Origin: Pseudomonadota bacterium
GTDB taxonomy: Bacteria; Pseudomonadota; Alphaproteobacteria; Reyranellales; Reyranellaceae
Assembly (NCBI GenBank): GCA_023436825.1
Contig: JAEZHS010000014.1
Coordinates: 1 to 17,892, forward strand
DNA length: 17,892 bases
Direction of reading: 5' to 3'
Shown: positions 12,993 to 17,892 of the stretch, in pieces
How the letters are laid out: every line of letters starts with the position of its first letter
How positions within the stretch are numbered: position 1 is the first letter of the stretch
Translations under genes and position numbers: made by a program
Notes under the pieces: generated by a model
Told to the model about the DNA's origin: nothing
The model's input: only the letters and a program-made list of their open reading frames with translations
Database searches by the model: none

Positions 12993-14168
12993 ATGAAGAT
13001 CGAACCCAAGATCGCCGCCGCCACCGCCGAGCTGACCGCCATCCGGCGCGACATTCATGCCCATCCCGAGCTCGGTTTCGAGGAGGAGCGGACGTCCAAG
13101 ATCGTGGCGACCAAGCTCAAGGAATGGGGCTGCGAGGTCACGACCGGCATCGGCAAGACCGGCGTGGTCGGCACCATCCGCGTCGGCAACAACCCGCGCG
13201 CCATCGGCCTGCGCGCCGACATGGATGCGCTGCCGATGGACGAGCACAACACCTTCGCTCACCGCAGCCGTCACCAGGGCCGCATGCACGCCTGCGGGCA
13301 CGACGGCCACACGACGATGCTGCTGGGCGCCGCCAGGTACCTCTCGGCCACCCGCAACTTCGACGGCACGGTGCACTTCATCTTCCAGCCGGCCGAGGAG
13401 GGTCGCGGCGGTGCCGAGGCCATGGTCAAGGACGGCCTGTTCGAGAAGTTCCCCTGCGAGCAGATCTTCGGCATGCACAACAGGCCGAAGCTCGATGTCG
13501 GCAAGTTCGCCATCCGCCCGGGTCCGCAGATGGCGGGCGGCGGCCTGTTCGACATCAAGATCACGGGCAAGGGCGCGCACGGCGCGCGGCCCGAGACCGG
13601 CATCGACCCGGTGATCATCGCCACGCAGATCATCTCGGCCCTGCAGAGCGTGGTGTCGCGCAACGTGGCGCCGCTCGATTCGGCGGTGATCTCGGTCACC
13701 CAGATGCATGCCGGCGACGCCTACAACGTCATCCCGCAGGAGGCCGTGCTGCGCGGCACCATCCGCGCCTTCCGCAAGGAGACCATGGCGCTGGTCAAGG
13801 AACGCATCGAGACGATCTCGAAGGGCATCGCTCAGACGCTGGGCGGCAAGGCCGAACCCGACGTGCGCATCGCCTTCCCGCCGCTGGTGAACGACAAGGA
13901 TTCGGTGAAGTTCATCGCCGACGTGGCGGCCGAGATCGTCGGCGAGGAGAACATGAACCGCGAAGGCCCGTTCGTCATGGCTTCCGAGGACTTCTCCTAC
14001 ATGCTGGAAAAGGTGCCGGGCGCCTTCATCAACATCGGCAACGGCGGCGGCGAGGGCGGTTGCGAGGTCCACAATCCGGGCTACGACTTCAACGACGAGA
14101 TCATCACGCTCGGCGCCACCCTGTGGTCGCGCGTGGTCGAGAGGAAGCTCGCCAAGGATGCGCGGTAG
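12993..14168 (+). CDS. M20 family amidohydrolase (hippurate hydrolase / N-acyl amino acid hydrolase-like)
   Basis: A 391-residue zinc or manganese amidohydrolase of peptidase family M20D. It begins with the family start RRDIHAHPELGFEE. RADMDALPM is followed by the metal site MHACGHDGHT (Cys101, His103), the catalytic pair QPAEEG (Glu135/136) and His162. The dimerisation-domain motif is KGAHGARPETGIDP and the last metal ligand lies in VHNPGYDFND. Related enzymes cleave N-acyl or N-benzoyl amino acids, indole-3-acetyl-amino acids or N-acetyl-diaminopimelate; the exact substrate is open. The start is weakly supported by TGGAG 13 bases upstream, and coupling to the hydrolase gene four bases before is likely. 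The membrane-protein gene follows after three bases. Confidence 0.94.
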   Translation: MKIEPKIAAATAELTAIRRDIHAHPELGFEEERTSKIVATKLKEWGCEVTTGIGKTGVVGTIRVGNNPRAIGLRADMDALPMDEHNTFAHRSRHQGRMHACGHDGHTTMLLGAARYLSATRNFDGTVHFIFQPAEEGRGGAEAMVKDGLFEKFPCEQIFGMHNRPKLDVGKFAIRPGPQMAGGGLFDIKITGKGAHGARPETGIDPVIIATQIISALQSVVSRNVAPLDSAVISVTQMHAGDAYNVIPQEAVLRGTIRAFRKETMALVKERIETISKGIAQTLGGKAEPDVRIAFPPLVNDKDSVKFIADVAAEIVGEENMNREGPFVMASEDFSYMLEKVPGAFINIGNGGGEGGCEVHNPGYDFNDEIITLGATLWSRVVERKLAKDAR

Positions 14169-14171
14169 GGC

Positions 14172-14711
14172 ATGAGCGAGGCCACGGAATCCAGGTTGGG
14201 AAGCATCGGTCGCTGGCTGCTGCGGGACCTGCCGTACGCCGCGATGCTGGTGCTCGCCGTGGGTGGTATCGTCTTGACCAGCTTCCGTGGGCCTACGACC
14301 TACTTCTATTGGATGGCGCTGGCGCCGATCTACGCGTTGATCGTCATCGCGTCGGGCTGGCGCCAGCTCGAGACGGGAGCCGAGCGCATGCGGTTGGTGG
14401 TGACCCAGGTAATGCACTGGGCCGCCTTCCTGGGTGCGATGTGGCTGATGTTCCTTCCCGAGGTGCGCGGCGTGGTCAACGACAACGCCACCAGCCTCAC
14501 CCTGCTCATCCTGCTGGCGCTGGGAACTTTCGTCGCCGGCGTGCACGCTGCGGTGTGGCGTATCAGCGCTGTCGGCGTCTTCCTCGCGCTGTCGGTGCCG
14601 GCGGTGGCCTGGGTCCAGGAATCAGCCATGTTGCTGCTGGTCGGCGCCATGCTGCTGATCGTCGTCGGTGCCGCCTTCTGGTGGATGTGGCGGCGCGAAA
14701 CCAGGGCCTGA
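14172..14711 (+). CDS. Six-helix membrane protein of unknown function
   Basis: A 179-residue hydrophobic protein with about six predicted membrane spans, at roughly 21-38, 43-62, 76-95, 107-127, 130-147 and 152-172. The N-terminus is short and polar and the C-terminus is basic (RRETRA). No cysteine or metal-binding motif is seen. GGTAGGGC just before the ATG overlaps the end of the M20 gene and serves as a weak ribosome binding site. Because it starts three bases after the amidohydrolase, it is probably in the same transcript. It could be an export or import helper or a small integral membrane regulator; I do not recognise a named family. Confidence 0.8.
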   Translation: MSEATESRLGSIGRWLLRDLPYAAMLVLAVGGIVLTSFRGPTTYFYWMALAPIYALIVIASGWRQLETGAERMRLVVTQVMHWAAFLGAMWLMFLPEVRGVVNDNATSLTLLILLALGTFVAGVHAAVWRISAVGVFLALSVPAVAWVQESAMLLLVGAMLLIVVGAAFWWMWRRETRA

Positions 14712-14746
14712 CTGCCTGCGCAACGAGGCCGAGGCGTCGGTCGTTT

Positions 14747-14762
14747 CCTGTCCGAGGACAGG
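14747..14762 (+). promoter_or_regulatory. hairpin overlapping the ribosome binding site of the host-attachment gene
   Basis: CCTGTC at 14747-14752 pairs with GACAGG at 14757-14762 around the tetraloop CGAG, with a possible inner C-G pair. The 3' arm covers the first two bases of GGAGG (14761-14765), the ribosome binding site for the ATG at 14771. The stem could therefore limit translation until melted. No T run follows, so it is not a standard terminator. Confidence 0.5.
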
Positions 14763-14770
14763 AGGCGTCG

Positions 14771-15301
14771 ATGACCAAGCAAGTGATGAAGCCCAGGCGC
14801 AAGGCAAAGCTGCCGCAGGCGCCGCCCATGGAGCCGCGCCACAAGCGCACCCTGATCGTGGTGGCCGACGGCGCCCGCGCCCGCTTCTTCGAGCCGCGGC
14901 ATGAGGCCCGCGCGCTCGTTCCCGCGGCCCGGGCCGACATGGTCGCTCCAGAAAGCCGGATGCAGAACCAGGAAATCGTTGCGGACAAGCCGGGCCGCGG
15001 CTTTGGGTCGGCCGACGCCAGCACCCATCGTCACGCCTTCGAGCCGCAGCATGATCCGCACAAGCTCGAGAAGCACAACTTCATGGCGGAACTGGCGCGA
15101 GCCCTGGATGGACTCTGCGGCCGATACGATCGTCTGGTCGTCGTGGCGCCACCCCGCAGTCTGGGCGAGCTGGACACCCTTTTGACGCCGCAGGTGAAGA
15201 AGATCGTGAGCCATCAGATCCCGAAGGATCTGACGGGCGTCAGTCAGCCTGACTTGTGGGATGCGCTGGAGAAGGTGCTGCCGACGCCCGTCCTCGCCTA
15301 G
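14771..15301 (+). CDS. Host attachment family protein (AtsE-like)
   Basis: A 176-residue protein of the host_attach family, named for an Agrobacterium attachment gene; the fold is related to eRF1/baeRF-type domains. Visible family blocks are VVADGARARFFEPR at 31-43, DKPGRGFGSADASTHRHAFEP at 72-92 (cited in part), a following NFMAELARALDG helix, VVVAPPRSLGELDTLL at 123-138 and the PKDLTGV motif at 151-157. The first ~24 residues are a basic extension (KPRRKAKLP) absent from many relatives; ATG 14828 would remove most of it. Start 14771 is backed by GGAGG five bases upstream. Molecular role is not settled; many such proteins are stress-associated rather than true adhesins. It faces a hibernation factor gene across two hairpins. 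Confidence 0.87.
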   Translation: MTKQVMKPRRKAKLPQAPPMEPRHKRTLIVVADGARARFFEPRHEARALVPAARADMVAPESRMQNQEIVADKPGRGFGSADASTHRHAFEPQHDPHKLEKHNFMAELARALDGLCGRYDRLVVVAPPRSLGELDTLLTPQVKKIVSHQIPKDLTGVSQPDLWDALEKVLPTPVLA

Positions 15302-15345
15302 CTAGAGCGCGATGCGCCCAGGTGAAATCACTGGACCCATCGTGC
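15302..15345. repeat. imperfect hairpin repeat beginning CTAGAGCGCGATGCGC
   Basis: GCGCGATGCGCCCAGGTG at 15307-15324 pairs with CACTGGACCCATCGTGC at 15329-15345 around an AAAT loop, with one bulge, two mismatches and one G-T pair. The lead-in CTAGAGC directly follows the TAG stop. It is similar in form to the CTAGAGC-type intergenic hairpins scattered through Rhizobiales-like genomes, so it is probably one copy of a genomic repeat family, possibly serving as transcript end or RNA-stability element. Confidence 0.55.
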
Positions 15346-15374
15346 CCGGTGGAACAAGCACCGCCAGCGCGCGC

Positions 15375-15422
15375 GAATGGGAGCAAGCGGAACCGCGTGC
15401 GCGGTTCCACCTGCTCCCATTC
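15375..15422. terminator. long near-perfect hairpin between convergent genes
   Basis: GAATGGGAGCA at 15375-15385 pairs with TGCTCCCATTC at 15412-15422. Inside it GGAACCGCG (15389-15397) pairs with CGCGGTTCC (15400-15408). A three-base internal loop (agc against acc) separates the two stems. The 48-base structure lies between the convergent host-attachment and HPF genes and probably ends transcription in both directions, although no T tract is evident. Confidence 0.6.
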
Positions 15423-15436
15423 CGCTCCAGCCGGTC

Positions 15437-15817
15437 TCAATCCGGCCGGTCGAGCGTGCGGTCCATACGCTTGTGCAGCGACTTCACCTCCTGCCGCATG
15501 ACCTTGGCGCGATCCTGCAGGCGCCGGCGCGCGCGGCGGAAGGCGTCGCTGACGGCGAATTGCGGATCGGCGAAGCGCTCGTCGAGGCCGGGGGTGCGGT
15601 CGATGTCGACCGTCGTGCCGCCGGGCATCTTGATATGAACGGTGACTTCGTAAGGACCGCCGGTGCGACGATTGCCGTCAGGCAGCTTGAACACGACATG
15701 GCAGGCCGTCATGCGACCGAAGAATTGCTCGAGATGGTCGGCTTGCTCCTCGATGAGTCGCCGGATGGCGTCGCTGGAAGGAGTGTTCTGGAAGGTAATC
15801 CTGAGCGGCGTATGCAT
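15437..15817 (-). CDS. Short ribosome hibernation / sigma-54 modulation protein (S30AE/HPF family)
   Basis: A 126-residue protein starting MHTPLRITFQNTPSSDAI. Beta-strand and helix order fits the S30AE fold: a first strand, helix (IRRLIEEQADHLEQFFGRM), CHVVFKLP, then YEVTVHIKMPGGTTVDI and a long terminal helix with DPQFAVSDAFRRARRRLQD. Family members bind the 30S subunit in the decoding region and put ribosomes into a resting state under starvation or stress. The long form common in alphaproteobacteria has an extra C-terminal dimerisation domain; this copy lacks it and instead ends in a basic helix (KSLHKRMDR). AGGAGG lies five bases before the ATG at 15817. It is probably a second, single-domain paralogue. 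Confidence 0.82.
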   Translation of the reverse strand: MHTPLRITFQNTPSSDAIRRLIEEQADHLEQFFGRMTACHVVFKLPDGNRRTGGPYEVTVHIKMPGGTTVDIDRTPGLDERFADPQFAVSDAFRRARRRLQDRAKVMRQEVKSLHKRMDRTLDRPD

Positions 15818-15950
15818 ACGGTCCTCCTTCGTTCAGGCGTTCGTTCAAGAACGCGAGGCGTGCGGACCAAGTTGCAGACGGCGCACCTGGCCCGCAACAC
15901 GATGCGAGCCTAGCACCAAGCGGTGCCGATGCCGAGATGTCGATCGGTTT

Positions 15951-16202
15951 TTAGTCACCCGCCGCGACGGCCGGGCCGCGCTCGGCTGCCGGCGGCTGCG
16001 CGACGCGATGAGTCACCATGCGGTGATGCAGGGCGCGGATGGTGTCGCTGCCGCGGGTGAGGCAGAGCCAGGGAAACAGGCCGTGCACGAAGCAGGCGGC
16101 CGCGCCGACCAGCATGCTGCTGCCGAAGCCGAAGGCCGAGCCCATGTGCTGCAGGTAGGTTTCGTTGACCGTGGCGGGATGGTCGGTGAAGCGGCGAAGC
16201 AT
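15951..16202 (-). CDS. DUF6356-type small membrane protein
   Basis: An 83-residue protein. It begins MLRRFTDHPATVNETYLQHM, the characteristic opening of DUF6356 proteins (FTDHPxxVNETYxxHM). A hydrophobic stretch at ~25-48 (FGFGSSMLVGAAACFVHGLFPWLCL) may be one membrane helix; it is followed by a helix with histidines (LHHRMVTH) and an alanine/proline-rich tail. Function is unknown. No good Shine-Dalgarno precedes the ATG, so it may be weakly translated or leaderless. It diverges from the Lrp-type regulator across ~90 bases and may be under its control. Confidence 0.72.
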   Translation of the reverse strand: MLRRFTDHPATVNETYLQHMGSAFGFGSSMLVGAAACFVHGLFPWLCLTRGSDTIRALHHRMVTHRVAQPPAAERGPAVAAGD

Positions 16203-16234
16203 TCAGCAATTCTAGGCGCCGATGCGGAAAAACG

Positions 16235-16281
16235 GCTTGCTAACTTCGCATTGCTTGCGGCTAACTCGGGAAAATGTTTCC
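16235..16281 (+). promoter_or_regulatory. possible control region of the Lrp-type gene (direct repeats and dyad)
   Basis: GCTTGC occurs at 16235-16240 and 16253-16258, and CTAACT at 16240-16245 and 16261-16266. Just downstream GGAAAATGTTTCC (16269-16281) is a dyad with A/T-rich centre, the shape expected of an Lrp-type operator. It lies immediately before the ribosome binding site AAGGA (16282-16286), so autoregulation is plausible. No firm promoter hexamers are visible. Confidence 0.3.
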
Positions 16282-16293
16282 AAGGAACTGGAC

Positions 16294-16773
16294 GTGGGCG
16301 AAAAAATTACACTGGATTCCTTCGACAAGAAGATACTGGATTGCCTCCAGGACGAAGCCGACATGGCCTTGGCCGAGATCGCCCGCCGCGTCGGCCTGTC
16401 GACCACGCCGTGCTGGCGGCGCATCAACCGCCTGCAGGAGGCCGGCATCATCAAGGCCCGCGTCGCGCTGCTCGAGCGCAAGGCGGTGAATGCCGGCGTC
16501 ACGGTGTTCGTGGCGGTACGCACCAACCAGCACACCGCCCAGTGGCTCAGCCGTTTCGCCAAGGCGGTGGCGTCCTTTCCGGAGGTCATGGACTGCTATC
16601 GCATGAGCGGCGAGATCGACTACCTGATCCGCCTGGCGCTGCCCGACATCGAGGCCTACGACGCCTTCTACAAGCGCCTGATCGCCAAGGTCGAGTTGAG
16701 CGACGTCACCTCGATGTTCGCCATGGAAGAGATCAAGTCGACGACGCGGCTGCCGCTGAACTATCTCCCCTGA
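16294..16773 (+). CDS. Lrp/AsnC family transcriptional regulator
   Basis: A 159-residue regulator. An N-terminal helix-turn-helix (DSFDKKILDCLQDEADMALAE, then IARRVGLSTTPCWRRINRLQEAGII) is followed by the RAM/AsnC effector domain: VTVFVAVRT, SFPEVMDCYRMSGEIDYLI, then LRLAL-type and YDAFYKRLI segments. Lrp proteins form dimers to octamers and sense amino acids. GTG 16294 is chosen because AAGGA stands eight bases upstream and it gives the usual family length; ATG 16222 would add 24 residues (MRKNGLLTSHCLRLTR...) that do not look like family sequence. The hydroxyacid dehydrogenase gene follows in the same direction after 97 bases. Confidence 0.9.
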   Translation: MGEKITLDSFDKKILDCLQDEADMALAEIARRVGLSTTPCWRRINRLQEAGIIKARVALLERKAVNAGVTVFVAVRTNQHTAQWLSRFAKAVASFPEVMDCYRMSGEIDYLIRLALPDIEAYDAFYKRLIAKVELSDVTSMFAMEEIKSTTRLPLNYLP

Positions 16774-16817
16774 GCCTGTCGCTGTGCGAGTGCCCGAGGC
16801 CGCAAGGCTGGCGTCGT

Positions 16818-16850
16818 TCGGACGGCGCCTCTAGGATCGCTGCCGTCCGA
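16818..16850 (+). terminator. hairpin after the Lrp gene, possible terminator or operator
   Basis: TCGGACGGC at 16818-16826 pairs with GCCGTCCGA at 16842-16850 around a 15-base loop. A short TTT follows the 3' arm. It lies 20 bases before the start of the next gene, so it may end the Lrp transcript or act as a control site for the dehydrogenase. Confidence 0.4.
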
Positions 16851-16870
16851 TTTCGACCGCAGGGGGAACG

Positions 16871-17854
16871 ATGACCACGGGCAACAACCGCAAGAAGGTG
16901 CTGATCGTCGGCCGCATGCCGCAGGCCGGCATCGACGTGCTGAAAAACCGCGACGACGTCGACTACGAGATCCTGACCGACGACAGGGTGCCCTCGCTGC
17001 ATCCCAAGCTCAAGGACGCCAACGCCGTGACCCTGGGCGCCACGCCGTTCCGCCAGGCCGAGCTCGACGCGGCGCCCGGAATGATGGTGGTGGCGCGGCT
17101 GGGCGTCGGCTTCGATGCCGTCGAGATCCCGGCGCTCAACAAGCGCAAGATCCCGCTTATGACCACGGGCATCGCCAACTCGGTGTCGGTGGCCGAGCAT
17201 GCCATGTACATGCTGCTCGCCTCGGCGCGGCTTTCCCGCAAGCACGATCGCTTCGTGCGCGAGAACACCTGGGGCGAGCGCCTGTCCGACCTGCCGGCCG
17301 ACCTCGCCGGCAAGTCGATCCTGGTGGTCGGCATGGGCCGCATCGGTTCGCGCACGGTCAAGCGCTGCGTCGCCTTCGAGATGGACGTCCATGTGCTCGA
17401 TCCCAACATCTCGGAAGCCGACATCAAGAAGGCCGGCGCCGCCAAGGTGACCGACCTCAAGGCGATCCTGCCCCAGGTGGATTTCGTCTCGGTGCATTGC
17501 CCGAAATCACCGGAGACGGTGAACATGTTCAACAGCGAGACGATCGGGCTGATGAAGCCCGGTGCCTTCCTGGTGAACACCGCGCGCGGCGGCATCGTCA
17601 ACGAGGAGGCGCTCTATGCGGCGCTCAGCAGCGGCAAGCTGCGCGGCGCGGGCCTCGACGTGCTCGACCGCGAGCCGCCCGATCCGGCCAACAAGCTGTT
17701 CGGCCTCGAGAACGTGATCTTCAGCCCGCACATGGCCGGCGTCACCAAGGAGGCCAGCGACCGCATGGCGATGACGGCGATCGAGAACATCCTGAGCGTC
17801 TTCGACGGCCGCCCGAACGCGGCGAACGTGGTGAACAAAGAGGTGTTATCGTAG
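16871..17854 (+). CDS. D-isomer-specific 2-hydroxyacid dehydrogenase (NAD-dependent)
   Basis: A 327-residue enzyme of the phosphoglycerate dehydrogenase / D-2-hydroxyacid dehydrogenase family, interconverting a 2-oxoacid and D-2-hydroxyacid with NAD(H). The NAD fold has VVGMGRIGSR (GxGxxG at 154-159) followed by Asp177 at the end of the next strand, favouring NAD over NADP. The catalytic set is complete: Arg239 in NTARGG, Glu268 in DREPP and His287 in SPHMAG. There is no ACT or ASB domain, so it is the short form rather than full-length SerA. AGGGGG lies four bases before ATG 16871. Position after an Lrp-type regulator suggests amino-acid related control. Substrate could be phosphoglycerate, glyoxylate/hydroxypyruvate or another oxoacid. 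Confidence 0.94.
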   Translation: MTTGNNRKKVLIVGRMPQAGIDVLKNRDDVDYEILTDDRVPSLHPKLKDANAVTLGATPFRQAELDAAPGMMVVARLGVGFDAVEIPALNKRKIPLMTTGIANSVSVAEHAMYMLLASARLSRKHDRFVRENTWGERLSDLPADLAGKSILVVGMGRIGSRTVKRCVAFEMDVHVLDPNISEADIKKAGAAKVTDLKAILPQVDFVSVHCPKSPETVNMFNSETIGLMKPGAFLVNTARGGIVNEEALYAALSSGKLRGAGLDVLDREPPDPANKLFGLENVIFSPHMAGVTKEASDRMAMTAIENILSVFDGRPNAANVVNKEVLS

Positions 17855-17862
17855 CACACTCG

Positions 17863-17892
17863 CTGTCATCCCCGGCGTAGCGAGGGACCGTT
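17863..17892. repeat. second copy of the CTGTCATCCC...GCGTAGCGA dispersed repeat (cut by window end)
   Basis: CTGTCATCCC followed by GGCGTAGCGAGGGACCG starts nine bases after the dehydrogenase stop. It shares the first ten bases and the GCGTAGCGA core with the hairpin at 11760-11792 but its right arm differs (GGGACCG) so far as it can be seen. Downstream-of-gene placement is the same in both. Confidence 0.6.

Noticed and set aside
12855..14546. 563-codon minus-strand frame opposite the M20 amidohydrolase
   Set aside because: It is a shadow of a gene with complete metal-binding motifs; composition is dominated by His, Asp, Arg and Ala.
15377..15913. 178-codon plus-strand frame across the hairpin and HPF gene
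   Set aside because: It runs through a terminator-like hairpin and antisense to the S30AE protein, and shows no domain or good ribosome binding site.
1..17892. CRISPR array, insertion sequence, prophage or tRNA/rRNA gene
   Set aside because: I saw no regularly spaced direct repeats, transposase or integrase motifs, or tRNA-like cloverleaf sequence anywhere in the window.

Overview
The window is GC-rich, densely packed chromosomal DNA, most likely from an alphaproteobacterium. The reasons are the codon bias toward G/C in third position and the family content: a form II CoxL-like molybdoenzyme, an N-methylhydantoinase B-like protein, a DUF983 protein, a DUF6356 protein, a host-attachment family protein and a cyanide-insensitive bd oxidase. 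A hairpin repeat beginning CTAGAGC also resembles elements common in Rhizobiales-type genomes. I cannot name the genus with confidence; a Reyranella- or Bradyrhizobium-like soil bacterium would fit. No rRNA, tRNA, CRISPR array, insertion sequence, integrase or phage gene is visible, and the region looks like ordinary, metabolically versatile core or accessory genome.

Layout. (1) Positions 1-2713, minus strand: a form II CoxL/xanthine-dehydrogenase-type large subunit, translationally coupled to an MhpA-like FAD monooxygenase that runs off the left edge and appears to start at CTG. (2) Positions 2897-7373, plus strand: a four-gene probable operon of acyl-CoA dehydrogenase, HyuB-like hydantoinase/oxoprolinase subunit, a small exported protein and a cytoplasmic L-asparaginase. 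The last three overlap by ATGA-type junctions. (3) Positions 7278-9200: a DUF983 membrane protein divergent from a MocR-type (GntR plus aminotransferase) regulator, with CCATACAAT/ATTGTATGG repeats in between that overlap the chosen mocR start codon. (4) Positions 9232-11757: cyanide-insensitive cytochrome bd oxidase subunits I and II plus a 33-residue DUF2474-type single-helix protein, ended by a hairpin. (5) Positions 11792-12142, minus: an MliC-like lysozyme-inhibitor lipoprotein. (6) Positions 12191-14711, plus: alpha/beta hydrolase, M20 amidohydrolase and a six-helix membrane protein. (7) Positions 14771-15817: a host-attachment protein converging on a short S30AE/HPF-type ribosome hibernation protein across two back-to-back hairpins. 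(8) Positions 15951-17854: a DUF6356 protein, an Lrp/AsnC regulator and a D-2-hydroxyacid dehydrogenase.

How the genes may work together. Regions 1 and 2 look catabolic: ring hydroxylation, molybdenum hydroxylation, acyl-CoA oxidation, and opening or deamidation of amides or cyclic amides. The substrate is not deducible. Region 4 is a respiratory module for low oxygen or cyanide/NO stress. Regions 5 and 7 contain envelope and stress functions. The most unusual points are the probable CTG start, the unusual acyl-CoA dehydrogenase/HyuB/asparaginase operon with no HyuA, the MocR operator lying on its own start codon, a hairpin that takes in the start of the host-attachment gene's ribosome binding site, and several hairpin repeats. 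I found no convincing wholly new defence or mobile system.
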